Source: Aestuariibaculum sediminum (GTDB lineage Bacteria; Bacteroidota; Bacteroidia; Flavobacteriales; Flavobacteriaceae). From it: a stretch of DNA of 64,000 nucleotides. The DNA lies in the NCBI RefSeq assembly GCF_014596945.1, contig NZ_JACVXB010000003.1, forward strand, positions 124,001-188,000, read 5' to 3'. The position numbers and the translations under genes are program-made. The notes below the pieces were generated by a model. That model was not told the origin of the DNA. It searched no databases and worked only from the letters and a program-made list of their open reading frames with translations. Shown here one piece after another: positions 1 through 8,918 of this stretch. Position 1 is the stretch's first letter; the number at the start of each line of letters is the position of its first letter.

Positions 1-308
1 TTAACTGTACCGAACTCAAAATCCCATTGCCCGCCATGATTCATAGGGTGCGCTTCTAACCCTTTATTTTGGTAATAGGTTGCTATTTCATAATTAGAAA
101 CGACAACAGCATTAGTGCGTTTGGCAATAGCTTCAACATCTACTATATGATCCTGATGTGCATGCGTAACTAAAATATAATCTGCCTTTAACTCATCTAT
201 ATTAATATGTGATGCTTTTGGATTGGCAGAAATAAAAGGATCGACAAGAATATGTACATCATTTACTTCTATACCTAAACTAGCGTGACCGTAAAATGTA
301 ATTTTCAT
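1..308 (-). CDS. UPF0173-type metal-dependent hydrolase (partial, C-terminus off the left edge)
   Basis: Only the first 102 residues lie in the window; the gene runs off the left edge. The start is the ATG at 308. The translation opens MKITFYGHAS and carries the metallo-beta-lactamase metal-binding motif HxHxDH as THAHQDH (His49, His51, Asp53, His54). A short N-terminus followed directly by this motif is typical of the YtkL/UPF0173 family, small cytosolic zinc-dependent hydrolases whose natural substrate is not known. The gene lies 205 bp downstream of menA on the same strand, so co-transcription with menB-menA is possible but not shown. The fold is confident; the exact family is moderately so because the C-terminal half is missing. 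Confidence 0.8.
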   Translation of the reverse strand, partial: MKITFYGHASLGIEVNDVHILVDPFISANPKASHINIDELKADYILVTHAHQDHIVDVEAIAKRTNAVVVSNYEIATYYQNKGLEAHPMNHGGQWDFEFGTV

Positions 309-513
309 AATTGATTGTTTTAATTATTCCGATATTAAAATTTCTTTCTAAACCTGCACTTTTGGGGTTCTGAAACGTTCTGCTTTAAAGATACCATAAA
401 ATGGTAAATAAAACTTATTCTTTTATTGTCTTGTAGAAAGAGGAGATTACTAAAAGTTACCCTCTAAAACGATCACTTATAACGTCGGTTTATTTCTCAT
501 ATAAGAATATTAT

Positions 514-1416
514 TTAAAGCAAATGGCCAACACCCATAAGAATCGACAGCAAAACAGTTGTAAGGGCTACTTTCTTCAATTCGGGGTCTAATAGCTTTGA
601 ATCTTTATTTTTAATCACAGTTTTTATATGAAGGATTAAAGGAATATATGCAATAAAATATATAAGATTAAATATAGAAGTATAGTATAAAATCCCAAAT
701 AAAGCCGATAAAACAATAGCTGAAATTACAAGAAATAAATGGTATTTTCTTGCGTTTTTAATACCTAGTTTAACGACCAAGGTAATTTTATTAGACAACC
801 TATCAGATTCAATGTCACGCATATTATTTAAGTTTAACACCGCTGCACTAAGTAACCCTACAGTTATTGCGGGTAAAAAAACAACGTGATCGACAGTTTT
901 AGCGTAAAGCACATAACAACCAATAACACTTACCAAACCAAAAAAAACAAACACATAAACATCGCCTAATCCTTTATACCCATAAGCATTGTTTCCCACC
1001 GTATATTTTATAGCTGCCACAACACTAAGTATACCTAAGGCAAAAAACAGCAAGGTTAATAAAAAGTGTTGAGACCTAAAAGCTACAAACACCAATAAAA
1101 AAGCCAACCCAATGGAAACTAAAACATTAATTTTAATAGCATTAAACATTTTTGCCGGAGTAATTTCTCCAGTTTGAATTGCACGTTCCGGACCAATTCT
1201 ACCATTATTATCTGTACCCTTAACGCCATCGCCATAATCATTGGCTAAATTGGATAAAATTTGAAAACTTAAGGTGGTAAGTATTGCTAATGAAAAAATT
1301 AACCAATTAAAAACGCCATTGTAAGCGGCTAAACAAGAAGCTAAAACAATTCCTGAAATTGATAAAGGTAGCGTTCGTAAGCGCATGGCAGAAACCCAAA
1401 TAGAAACTTTCTTCAT
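514..1416 (-). CDS. menA: 1,4-dihydroxy-2-naphthoate polyprenyltransferase
   Basis: A UbiA-family integral membrane prenyltransferase of 300 residues with about eight or nine hydrophobic segments. It attaches the polyprenyl tail to dihydroxynaphthoate, giving demethylmenaquinone in the inner membrane. The two aspartate-rich motifs that bind Mg-pyrophosphate are visible: NDYGDGVKGTD at residues 59-69 and NNMRDIESD at 197-205. The first resembles MenA rather than UbiA or heme O synthases. It starts one base after the stop codon of menB on the same strand, so the two form a tight operon. Menaquinone is the normal respiratory quinone of Flavobacteriaceae. Confidence 0.93.
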   Translation of the reverse strand: MKKVSIWVSAMRLRTLPLSISGIVLASCLAAYNGVFNWLIFSLAILTTLSFQILSNLANDYGDGVKGTDNNGRIGPERAIQTGEITPAKMFNAIKINVLVSIGLAFLLVFVAFRSQHFLLTLLFFALGILSVVAAIKYTVGNNAYGYKGLGDVYVFVFFGLVSVIGCYVLYAKTVDHVVFLPAITVGLLSAAVLNLNNMRDIESDRLSNKITLVVKLGIKNARKYHLFLVISAIVLSALFGILYYTSIFNLIYFIAYIPLILHIKTVIKNKDSKLLDPELKKVALTTVLLSILMGVGHLL

Positions 1417-1417
1417 A

Positions 1418-2257
1418 TTAAGGTATCCATTTTTTAGGAAAATTAGGTTTGCGCTTTTCTAAAAAGGCATTTCTACCTTCAACAGCCTCATCAGTCATAT
1501 AGGCTAGTCGAGTAGCTTCTCCTGCAAAAACTTGTTGCCCAACCATACCATCATCGGTTAAATTCATTGCGAATTTTAGCATTTTTATTGATGTTGGCGA
1601 TTTCGCCAATATTTCCTGAGCCCATTCATAGGCCGTTTGTTCCAATTCGTTGTGGGGAATTACGGCGTTAACCATTCCCATTTCGAAGGCTTCCTGAGCT
1701 GAATAATTTCTTCCTAAGAAAAAGATTTCTCTGGCCTTTTTCTGCCCAACCATTTTGGCTAAATAAGCCGAACCATAACCACCGTCGAAACTCGTTACAT
1801 CAGCATCTGTTTGTTTAAAAATAGCATGCTCTTTACTGGCTAAAGTAAGATCGCAAACCACGTGTAAACTATGTCCGCCTCCTACGGCCCAACCTGGAAC
1901 AACGGCAATAACAGCCTTCGGCATAAAACGTATTAAGCGTTGCACTTCCAATATATTTAAACGGTGATATCCGTCTTCTCCAACATAACCTTGGTGACCT
2001 CTTGCCTTCTGGTCGCCACCAGAACAGAAACTCCAAACTCCGTCTTTTGTTGAAGGTCCCTCGGCCGACAATAAAACGGCGCCAATATTCACGTCTTCAT
2101 TTGCGTCGTAGAATGCGTCATAAAGTTCGCTTGTTGTTTTTGGCCGAAAAGCATTTCGCACATTGGGTCGGTTAAAGGCTATACGCGCCACACCGTTACA
2201 TTTCTTATAGGTAATATCTTCGTATTCTTTAGCAATTTTCCAATCTAGTTGCTCCAT
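1418..2257 (-). CDS. menB: 1,4-dihydroxy-2-naphthoyl-CoA synthase
   Basis: A crotonase-fold enzyme of 279 residues that cyclises o-succinylbenzoyl-CoA to dihydroxynaphthoyl-CoA in menaquinone synthesis. Oxyanion-hole and CoA-binding features are visible: CSGGDQ at residues 78-83, the glycine-rich GWAVGGGHSLH segment, and a following FDGGYGSAYLAK segment that is characteristic of MenB among crotonases. It is the first gene of the menB-menA pair and is divergent from the C1 peptidase gene at 2313. The minus strand carries an exact TAnnTTTG element at 2281-2274, which would give a very short leader before the ATG at 2257. Confidence 0.95.
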   Translation of the reverse strand: MEQLDWKIAKEYEDITYKKCNGVARIAFNRPNVRNAFRPKTTSELYDAFYDANEDVNIGAVLLSAEGPSTKDGVWSFCSGGDQKARGHQGYVGEDGYHRLNILEVQRLIRFMPKAVIAVVPGWAVGGGHSLHVVCDLTLASKEHAIFKQTDADVTSFDGGYGSAYLAKMVGQKKAREIFFLGRNYSAQEAFEMGMVNAVIPHNELEQTAYEWAQEILAKSPTSIKMLKFAMNLTDDGMVGQQVFAGEATRLAYMTDEAVEGRNAFLEKRKPNFPKKWIP

Positions 2258-2273
2258 TTTTACATATTTTAGC

Positions 2274-2281
2274 CAAAAATA
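2274..2281 (-). promoter_or_regulatory. menB: Candidate -7 promoter element for menB
   Basis: The minus strand reads TATTTTTG, an exact match to the Bacteroidota -7 consensus TAnnTTTG. It lies about 17 bases upstream of the menB start, so the transcript leader would be only about 10 bases. No TTTG or TTG was found at the usual 19-21 base spacing upstream, so the site is a partial match. Confidence 0.35.
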
Positions 2282-2312
2282 AATTTTATTTCAGAATATT
2301 AATTAATTCAAT

Positions 2313-3434
2313 ATGAAAAATAGCCTTTTGATTTTTACTTTCATGCTTTTCCTAACCTATGGAACTGCACAAAAACGTGATTTTAAAACCATTTACGACA
2401 TTGAAGCCACGGAAGTATTGAGTCAGGGTGTAACAGGAACATGTTGGAGTTTTTCAACCTCTTCCTTTTTAGAAAGTGAAATCATAAGGAAAACAGGAAA
2501 AACTATTGACCTATCTGAAATGTATAATGTGCGTCACACTTACCTGGCAAAGGCATGGAACTATGTTATGCGACAAGGTAAAGCACAATTCAGTCAAGGT
2601 GGTTTGGCCCATGATGTTATTAATAGTATTGAAGCGCATGGCTTGGTTCCAAATAGTGTATTTACCGGCTTAGTAAATAATGAAACCTCCTACAATCATA
2701 AAAAATTAGAAGACACTCTAAAAACAATATTAGACACCTATTTGAAAGCGCCTAAAAAATATACTGGTAATTGGGAAAATGATATAAACGACATTTTAGA
2801 TGCTAAAATTGGTAACGATATTACTACTTTTAATTATCAGGGAAAAACATATACTCCTAAAGCATTTCTAGAGTATACTAAAATTAACCCTAAAGACTAT
2901 ATCACGTTAACCTCGTTTACTCACATACCTTTTAACGAATGGAGTATCTTAAACATTCCTGATAATTTCTCCAACGGATTATTTTACAATGTACCATTAA
3001 AAACTTTAGTTGAAATCACCAATGAAGCTTTAAAAAAAGGATATACCATAGAATTGGACTGCGATGTTAGTGAAAAATCATTTTCATCTAAATATGGACT
3101 GGCCATCATACCTGAACAAGAAAATTTTGAAATTCCTTATATTTTTAAAGATATAGTTCCGGAAAAAGAAATCAATCAAGAATATAGACAACAAGAATTT
3201 GAAAATTTTAATACCACCGACGACCATTTAATGCATATAACAGGTATGCTAAAAGACCAAAACGGTACGATATTTTATAAAGTAAAAAATTCATGGGGCA
3301 AAAACTCTGATCGTGTTAATTACGGAGGCTATATTTACATGAGTGAAGCCTACTTCAAACTTAAAACCATTTCCATAATGGTAAACAAAAACGCTATTAA
3401 CAAGAAGTTTACTAAAAAACGACTAAACAATTAA
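2313..3434 (+). CDS. Secreted C1-family (PepC/bleomycin-hydrolase-like) cysteine peptidase
   Basis: A 373-residue papain-fold peptidase with a signal peptide over residues 1-19 (hydrophobic, ending GTAQ). Catalytic residues are visible: Gln38 of the oxyanion hole, Cys44 in GTCWSFS, His308 in LMHITG and Asn326 in VKNSWGK. The long insert between Cys and His and the MHITG and KNSWG context resemble aminopeptidase C/bleomycin hydrolase rather than classical papain. The active-site cysteine is only about 24 residues after the predicted cleavage site, so there is no room for an inhibitory propeptide. Family PepC enzymes are usually cytosolic, so an exported form is notable, though such copies are known in Bacteroidota. 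It is divergent from menB. Confidence 0.85.
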   Translation: MKNSLLIFTFMLFLTYGTAQKRDFKTIYDIEATEVLSQGVTGTCWSFSTSSFLESEIIRKTGKTIDLSEMYNVRHTYLAKAWNYVMRQGKAQFSQGGLAHDVINSIEAHGLVPNSVFTGLVNNETSYNHKKLEDTLKTILDTYLKAPKKYTGNWENDINDILDAKIGNDITTFNYQGKTYTPKAFLEYTKINPKDYITLTSFTHIPFNEWSILNIPDNFSNGLFYNVPLKTLVEITNEALKKGYTIELDCDVSEKSFSSKYGLAIIPEQENFEIPYIFKDIVPEKEINQEYRQQEFENFNTTDDHLMHITGMLKDQNGTIFYKVKNSWGKNSDRVNYGGYIYMSEAYFKLKTISIMVNKNAINKKFTKKRLNN

Positions 3435-3772
3435 TTTTCAAGCTATAGTCACCAAAATATTCTCTGAAAAGAAACATATTGCTTTATAAAACATAAGATT
3501 AAACCTTCATAATTGAATAAGAAAATTCGAATTCTGCCGTAATATTTAAGCACATATTTTTTCTTTCAATGAAAATCGAGCAATAGAACGCAACAAATTA
3601 ATAGAAAAGTTCAAAATATTAACACTTTAATACGAATTTTAAAATAAGTATAAACACGTATTGATTCGTAGTACTTTAATTACTAATTTTGTTGTAGTAT
3701 AACTCTTAACGTTAAAGTAACATGATTTCAATTTGAAAGCATTAACTTGTCGTTAAAACAAACTAATTGCCT
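3435..3772. other. 338-bp AT-rich intergenic region with promoter-like repeats
   Basis: No gene was found between the C1 peptidase stop and the small ORF at 3773. It holds an imperfect direct repeat, ACTTTAATACGAATTTT (3624-3640) and ACTTTAATTACTAATTTT (3673-3690). A 7-bp inverted repeat, TACGAAT (3631-3637) and ATTCGTA (3664-3670), is also present. The second direct-repeat copy contains the -7 promoter match described separately. The rest is featureless AT-rich sequence. Confidence 0.5.
3660..3691 (+). promoter_or_regulatory. Candidate Bacteroidota sigma-A promoter for the small ORF
   Basis: ATTG at 3660-3663, a 20-base spacer, then TAATTTTG at 3684-3691. This fits the Bacteroidota promoter form TTTG-N19-21-TAnnTTTG, with one mismatch at -33 and an exact -7. 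Transcription would begin near 3699, leaving a leader of about 70 bases before the ATG at 3773. Confidence 0.45.
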
Positions 3773-3949
3773 ATGCTTCTGATATCTACTATTATTATTT
3801 CAAGCTTAATCCTACTTAATTTCCTTCTTTTAAAATTTAGCTGTAACAAATCTACTCGAAAAACTAAGGTAAATAAAATGCCTGTAATTATTCGATCTGA
3901 AATTTCTTTATCGAAAGAATTCGATGAACTAGCTCCTACTGGCAGTTAA
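3773..3949 (+). CDS. Small single-pass membrane protein, function unknown
   Basis: A 58-residue ORF from the ATG at 3773; a TTG two codons earlier is also possible. Residues 1-21 form one hydrophobic helix with almost no polar residues, followed by a cationic stretch (KFSCNKSTRKTKVNK) and a short acidic tail ending ELAPTGS. This is the pattern of a small inner-membrane protein with a basic cytoplasmic or periplasmic tail. Support for it being real is the well-placed promoter match upstream, a regular amphipathic layout and its position in an otherwise empty 600-base gap between two solid genes. No known family was recognised. It could still be a chance ORF in AT-rich DNA. Confidence 0.5.
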   Translation: MLLISTIIISSLILLNFLLLKFSCNKSTRKTKVNKMPVIIRSEISLSKEFDELAPTGS

Positions 3950-4034
3950 AGTTAAGGTTTAGAAAGATGTTAACGTACAAATCTGTCAATTAAAGAAAAA
4001 GGGGGTAAGCGAAGTAAATTCATCTTAATAACCC

Positions 4035-4700
4035 CTACCATTTAATAGGAGTCTTTTTTTGCTTGACAAGAATCTCATTGGTCGTACTAAAATGTTTATT
4101 TCCAAACCAAAATCCTCTATTAGCACTTAAAGGTGATGGATGTCCGCTGGTTAAAACATAATGCTTTTTGGTGTCTATTAATTTCACTTTCTTTTTAGCA
4201 AAACCACCCCAAAGCAGAAATACAACGTGTTCCTTATTATTACTTATATAATGAATGACAGAATCTGTAAATGTTTCCCAACCTTTTCTTTGATGGCTTC
4301 CAGCTTCATGAGCTCTAACTGTTAGAGTAGCATTAAGCAACAAAACGCCCTGTTTTGCCCATTGTTCTAAATGACCACTTTCTGGATATGGAACGCCAAG
4401 GTCAGATTCCAGTTCTTTAAAAATATTAATTAAAGACGGAGGGTGTTTAACACCATCTTCTACCGAAAAGCACAATCCATTTGCCTGACCTATATCATGA
4501 TAAGGGTCTTGACCAATTATAACAACTTTTAAATCTTCTAAAGGACAATGATTAAAAGCATTAAAAATTAGATTCTCGGGTGGGAAACATAGATTTTTAT
4601 TATACTCATCATCTATAAAAGACATTAACGTTTTAAAATAAGGCTTAGCAAATTCTTCTTGTAAACAATTTGCCCAGCCACTATGCAATTCCAGATTCAT
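4035..4700 (-). CDS. ung: Uracil-DNA glycosylase (family 1)
   Basis: A 221-residue base-excision repair enzyme that removes uracil from DNA. Both family-1 signature motifs are intact: the water-activating loop GQDPYH at residues 63-68 (catalytic Asp65) and the minor-groove loop HPSPLSANRGF at 187-197. The length matches bacterial Ung. It is divergent from the YfcC-type carrier gene, with about 90 bases between the two starts, and appears to be a single-gene unit. Confidence 0.97.
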   Translation of the reverse strand: MNLELHSGWANCLQEEFAKPYFKTLMSFIDDEYNKNLCFPPENLIFNAFNHCPLEDLKVVIIGQDPYHDIGQANGLCFSVEDGVKHPPSLINIFKELESDLGVPYPESGHLEQWAKQGVLLLNATLTVRAHEAGSHQRKGWETFTDSVIHYISNNKEHVVFLLWGGFAKKKVKLIDTKKHYVLTSGHPSPLSANRGFWFGNKHFSTTNEILVKQKKTPIKW

Positions 4701-4792
4701 TTAAATAAGTTTAAATGCAAATAAAATAATACTATCTTTAATTCTGAAAAATTATAAGATTAATTCTCGTTTGTCTTTGAAGTTCCTTATTT

Positions 4793-6286
4793 ATGAAAAA
4801 ACTAAATTTCCCAACCCCACAAACCATTTTAATTCTTATCGCAGCCTTTGTAGCACTTTTAACTTGGATTATTCCTTCCGGGAAATTTGACACTCTCAAG
4901 TACGATACAACTAATCATACTTTTACAACAACGAGTATTAATAAAACAGAGCATTTACCCGCTACACAAACGACCTTAGATCAGTTAAATATTAAAATTC
5001 CTCTAGAAAAATTCACCAATGGTGATATTTGGAAACCAGTAGGTATACCAAACACTTATAAAAAAGTGACATCAACACCACAAGGTATTGGTGCATTTAT
5101 TCAATCACCGATAAAGGGTATTATAGAGGCCGCCGATATTATATTTTTGGTATTATTTATTGGAGGTTTAATTGGTATAATGAATTACACCGGAGCATTT
5201 GACGCAGGAATCTCCTGGTTATCTCAAGCCCTAAAAGGGAGAGAATATTTGCTTATTATTATAGTTACATTGCTAATTGCCATTGGAGGCACCACATTCG
5301 GTCTTGCCGAAGAAACCATTGCTTTTTATCCAATTCTTATACCCATTTTTTTAGCTGCGAAATACGATGCCTTGGTAGCTTTGGCTAGCATTTATATAGG
5401 ATCATCCATTGGAACCATGTGTAGTACAGTAAACCCGTTTAGCGTTATTATTGCTTCAGATGCGGCAGGTATAAACTGGACTTCAGGACTAACAATCCGT
5501 TTCATAATTTTTATTTTAGGTACTCTTATTTGTATTCTTTACATTATTAAATATGCTCAGCGGGTTAAAAAAGATCCTTCAAAATCTATTATTTATGATC
5601 AAAAGGAAGCCATTGAAATCATGTTTGGAAATTCTAACAATTCTAAGGTTGTTTTAAACACTAGACTTCGATTAATTTTATTAATTTTTGCCATGTGTTT
5701 CGCCATAATGATTTATGGTGTATCAAATTTAAAGTGGTGGTTTTTAGAAATGACAGTAGTATTTTTTGTAGGCGCTGTATTAATTGGATTTTTGGCGCGA
5801 ATAAAAGAAACATTCTTTGTTGAAACTTTTGTAAAAGGAGCAGGCGATTTACTGGGGGTTGCATTAATTATTGGTATCGCTAGGGGTATTACTGTACTTA
5901 TGGATAACGGTCAGATAAGCGACACGATGCTTTATTATGCCAGCTCGGCTACCGAAGGCATGCACAAAGGCATTTTTATTAACGCGTTACTTTTTATCTA
6001 TAGCGGTTTATCTTTTTTCATTCCATCATCATCGGGTATGGCTGTATTAACTATGCCTATCCTATCCCCTTTAGCCGATGGCGTTGGTATAGGCCGAGAA
6101 CTAATTGTAAATGCCTACCAATATGGAATGGGTTTATTCGCTTTTATAAATCCTACAGGATTAATCTTAGCATCGCTTGCTATAGTAAAAGTAGGTTACA
6201 ACAAATGGCTTAAATTTGTAATGCCTTTGGTTATTATACTAACTTTATTTATTATGCTTGCCTTAACTATTAGCGTATATGTTTAA
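4793..6286 (+). CDS. YfcC-family (DcuC-like) membrane carrier
   Basis: A 497-residue polytopic membrane protein with about 12 hydrophobic segments. The N-terminus runs TPQTILILIAAF, then a WIIPSGKF turn and a long soluble loop at residues 30-105. The conserved GLAEETIAFYPI segment and the late PSSSGMAVLTMPILSPLAD segment are typical of the YfcC/C4-dicarboxylate anaerobic carrier family (COG1288). The family is thought to move dicarboxylates or amino acids and peptides; the substrate here cannot be read from the sequence. Its stop codon overlaps the end of the convergent holA gene by 4 bases. Confidence 0.85.
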   Translation: MKKLNFPTPQTILILIAAFVALLTWIIPSGKFDTLKYDTTNHTFTTTSINKTEHLPATQTTLDQLNIKIPLEKFTNGDIWKPVGIPNTYKKVTSTPQGIGAFIQSPIKGIIEAADIIFLVLFIGGLIGIMNYTGAFDAGISWLSQALKGREYLLIIIVTLLIAIGGTTFGLAEETIAFYPILIPIFLAAKYDALVALASIYIGSSIGTMCSTVNPFSVIIASDAAGINWTSGLTIRFIIFILGTLICILYIIKYAQRVKKDPSKSIIYDQKEAIEIMFGNSNNSKVVLNTRLRLILLIFAMCFAIMIYGVSNLKWWFLEMTVVFFVGAVLIGFLARIKETFFVETFVKGAGDLLGVALIIGIARGITVLMDNGQISDTMLYYASSATEGMHKGIFINALLFIYSGLSFFIPSSSGMAVLTMPILSPLADGVGIGRELIVNAYQYGMGLFAFINPTGLILASLAIVKVGYNKWLKFVMPLVIILTLFIMLALTISVYV

Positions 6287-7287
6287 TGAAATATTTTTAC
6301 AAGAAGCTCCTTTAACAAATCACCTTGCGGCACCGAGTTTGAACCAACACCTTTACTTTTTACATCAAAATCCCTCAAAGTAGCGACAACTGCACTTACT
6401 TTACGCATGGGAAAATTTCGGGCTGCAGTTACATACTCATTAACAAAATATGGGTTTATTTTTAATGCCGAAGCTACATTTCGTGGAGATTTATCACTTA
6501 AACCGTGATAGTGTAATAACTGCGAAAAAAAACTAAATAATAATGATACGGTCATTACCATAGGGTTATCCTTAGGATTATCAGCAAAATATTTTACGAT
6601 TTGATGCGCTTTTAATTCATCGCGATCTCCAATAGCTTTACGTAATTCAAAATTATTGAAGTCTTTACTTATCCCTATATTTTCTTCAATATGTTCAGGG
6701 GTAATTTGCGTTCCTGCTGGTAAAATTATTTTTAATTTTTCTAATTCATTATTAATCTTGCTTAAGTCGGTTCCCAAAAACTCAACTAACATTTGAGCTG
6801 CCTTGGGCTCAATGCTATATTTTTGTGAAGCTAAAACACGTCTAATCCAATCGGCTACCTGATTTTCGTAAAGCTTTTTGCTTTCCAAAATTACACCTGT
6901 CGATTTTAATGTTTTATACAGCGTTTTGCGCTTATCAAGTGTTTTATATTTATATTGTAAAACCAATACCGTAGAAGGCTGTGGGTTTTTCGCGTATGCA
7001 ACGAGTTTCTCTATAGTTCTTGATAAATCTTGAGCCTCTTTAACAATTACCACCTGATATTCTGCCATCATAGGATAGCGTTTGGCATTACTTACAATAT
7101 CCTCAACGGTAACATCACGTCCATAGAGTACCATTTGATTAAATCCGCGTTCTTCTTCGGCTAAAACATTGGTTTCAATATAATCTGATATTCTATCAAT
7201 ATAGTAAGGCTCCTCTCCCATTAAAAAATAAATAGGTTTCAGATTTCCATTTTTAATATCGGTAACTATTTGTTTTACTTCGTCCAA
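6283..7287 (-). CDS. holA: DNA polymerase III subunit delta
   Basis: A 334-residue clamp-loader subunit that opens the beta clamp during replication. The N-terminal domain starts with the typical PIYFLMGEEPYYIDRI segment, a degenerate P-loop region of delta subunits; the middle ATPase-like lid and the C-terminal collar helices follow. The start is a TTG at 7287: no ATG lies upstream in frame before stops, and the segment directly after it is conserved among delta subunits. It is convergent with the YfcC-type gene (4-base overlap of the 3' ends) and divergent from the nuclease-fold gene at 7356. Confidence 0.92.
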   Translation of the reverse strand: MDEVKQIVTDIKNGNLKPIYFLMGEEPYYIDRISDYIETNVLAEEERGFNQMVLYGRDVTVEDIVSNAKRYPMMAEYQVVIVKEAQDLSRTIEKLVAYAKNPQPSTVLVLQYKYKTLDKRKTLYKTLKSTGVILESKKLYENQVADWIRRVLASQKYSIEPKAAQMLVEFLGTDLSKINNELEKLKIILPAGTQITPEHIEENIGISKDFNNFELRKAIGDRDELKAHQIVKYFADNPKDNPMVMTVSLLFSFFSQLLHYHGLSDKSPRNVASALKINPYFVNEYVTAARNFPMRKVSAVVATLRDFDVKSKGVGSNSVPQGDLLKELLVKIFH

Positions 7288-7355
7288 AATTGAAAATAAT
7301 CGAAATTATACATTCTAATACCCAAAAACAGATGGTAGTATTTGGTAATTGATTA

Positions 7356-7838
7356 ATGAACCTTAACTTTGAAATTATAAAAAAAGCAGCCTTGCAAGAA
7401 CTCAATTTTCCAAAGTTTTCGTTTCGATTCAAAAGTAACGAAAATAAAATTTCTATATTCGATTGCATCCGTAAAAAGTTTGTGATATTACAGCCTGAAG
7501 AATGGGTAAGGCAACACTGTTTATTGTATTTAATGGAAGTTAAAGGTTACCCGAAATCACTTATAAATATTGAGAAAGAACTCATTATTAACGATTTAAA
7601 AAAACGTTACGACATTGTCGTTTTTAACCCCAACGGAAGCATACATCTTATTGTTGAATGCAAAGCGCCACAAGTAACGATTAATCAAGAAACTTTCGAT
7701 CAAATTGCACAATACAACCAGGTATTAAATGCCAGCTACTTAATGGTAACTAATGGTTTAAATCATTATTATTGTCAAATGGATTTTATAAATAAACGTT
7801 ACGATTTCTTAAGAGATATACCAGAATACACGTCATGA
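7356..7838 (+). CDS. HsdR N-terminal-domain (PD-(D/E)xK nuclease-fold) protein
   Basis: A 160-residue stand-alone protein resembling the N-terminal nuclease domain of type I restriction R subunits (HSDR_N_2 family). The PD-(D/E)xK core is visible: Asp86 in YDIVVF, then ECK at Glu101 and Lys103. There is no helicase domain and no restriction-modification gene nearby, so this is not a restriction system. Small proteins of this family are common as core genes in Flavobacteriaceae, where their role is unknown. Its stop codon overlaps the start of the glycosyltransferase gene (ATGA), so the two are translationally coupled. Confidence 0.82.
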   Translation: MNLNFEIIKKAALQELNFPKFSFRFKSNENKISIFDCIRKKFVILQPEEWVRQHCLLYLMEVKGYPKSLINIEKELIINDLKKRYDIVVFNPNGSIHLIVECKAPQVTINQETFDQIAQYNQVLNASYLMVTNGLNHYYCQMDFINKRYDFLRDIPEYTS

Positions 7839-8824
7839 AACTAGCCATTGTTATATTAAACTGGAATGGAAAAAACCTTCTGGAGCAATTTTTGCCATCA
7901 GTCGTTAAGTACTCAAAAGAGGCAGAAATATATGTAGCCGACAATGCCTCTACAGACGACTCTTTACACTTTTTAGAGACTCATTTTCCTTCAGTTAACA
8001 TCATAAAAAATTCTGAAAATGGCGGATATGCCAAAGGATATAATGATGCTTTAAAACATATTGATGCCGATATATACTGTCTTTTAAATAGTGACATAGA
8101 AGTGACCAAGCATTGGTTAATGCCTGTTATCGAATTATTTTTAAAAGAACCGCGTACCGCCATTCTTCAACCTAAAATTTTAGATTTTAAAAATAAAACT
8201 CAGTTTGAATATGCCGGAGCTGCAGGTGGTTTTATTGATAAATACGGTTACCCCTATTGTCGTGGTAGAATTTTTGAAACCATCGAACCTGACTTGGGTC
8301 AATTCAACGACACAACAGAAATATTTTGGGCCTCAGGAGCTTGCTTATTCATTAGGCAGGATGTTTTTAAAACTTTGAACGGTTTCGACGAATCGTTTTT
8401 TGCACATATGGAAGAAATCGATTTATGTTGGCGCGCAAAAAACTGTGGGTATACTGTTAAATATATTGGTTTATCTACAGTTTATCATGTTGGCGGAGCC
8501 ACATTAAACAACCAAAACCCCAAAAAAACATTCTTAAACTTTAGAAACAGTTTATTTGCTTTAACCAAAAACGCCACTTCTCCACTTTTTCCAAAAATTT
8601 TACTAAGATTAGTTCTAGATGGCATTGCTGGCATAAAATTTGTTATTCAGATGAAACCGAAGCATGCTTTAGCCATCATTAAAGGACATTTTAGTTTTTA
8701 CAGTCATTTACCAAGGTTATTAAAGCTTCGAAAAGAAATAAAAAATAAAGCGAAATATTACAATCGAACATCCATTGTGTTCGATTATTTCGTAAATAGA
8801 AAAAAACACTTCAAAAGTCTGTAG
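7835..8824 (+). CDS. Family 2 glycosyltransferase (rhamnosyltransferase-like)
   Basis: A 329-residue inverting glycosyltransferase of the GT-A fold. Seen in the sequence are the N-terminal VILNWNGK strand, the nucleotide-binding ADNASTDDS segment, the metal-binding NSD (residues 85-87) and the acceptor-side EEIDLCWRAK motif. The C-terminal 80 residues are basic and probably membrane-associated. Close relatives include rhamnosyl- and other cell-surface glycan transferases; the sugar cannot be named here. It overlaps the preceding gene by 4 bases and is not in a recognisable polysaccharide cluster. Confidence 0.9.
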   Translation: MKLAIVILNWNGKNLLEQFLPSVVKYSKEAEIYVADNASTDDSLHFLETHFPSVNIIKNSENGGYAKGYNDALKHIDADIYCLLNSDIEVTKHWLMPVIELFLKEPRTAILQPKILDFKNKTQFEYAGAAGGFIDKYGYPYCRGRIFETIEPDLGQFNDTTEIFWASGACLFIRQDVFKTLNGFDESFFAHMEEIDLCWRAKNCGYTVKYIGLSTVYHVGGATLNNQNPKKTFLNFRNSLFALTKNATSPLFPKILLRLVLDGIAGIKFVIQMKPKHALAIIKGHFSFYSHLPRLLKLRKEIKNKAKYYNRTSIVFDYFVNRKKHFKSL

Positions 8825-8850
8825 ATATAGTTGATAAAAGTTTTGTTAAA

Positions 8851-8883
8851 ATTGTTAAATCGGCTATTTTTTACATATTTTTG
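8851..8883 (+). promoter_or_regulatory. Candidate sigma-A promoter of the OmpA lipoprotein gene
   Basis: ATTG at 8851-8854, a 21-base spacer, then TATTTTTG at 8876-8883, which fits the Bacteroidota promoter form with an exact -7 element. The ATG at 8919 would lie about 28 bases after the expected transcription start. A strong promoter is plausible for an abundant outer-membrane lipoprotein. Confidence 0.55.
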
Positions 8884-8918
8884 TGGTTATAACTTAAAAT
8901 ATTAATCCTTAATTAATT

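Noticed and set aside
5661-5864. 67-residue minus-strand reading frame inside the YfcC-type gene
   Set aside because: It lies antisense within a well-supported membrane carrier gene and has no family features.
7356-7838. A type I restriction-modification system
   Set aside because: Only a stand-alone nuclease-fold protein is present; there is no HsdM, HsdS or helicase domain nearby.
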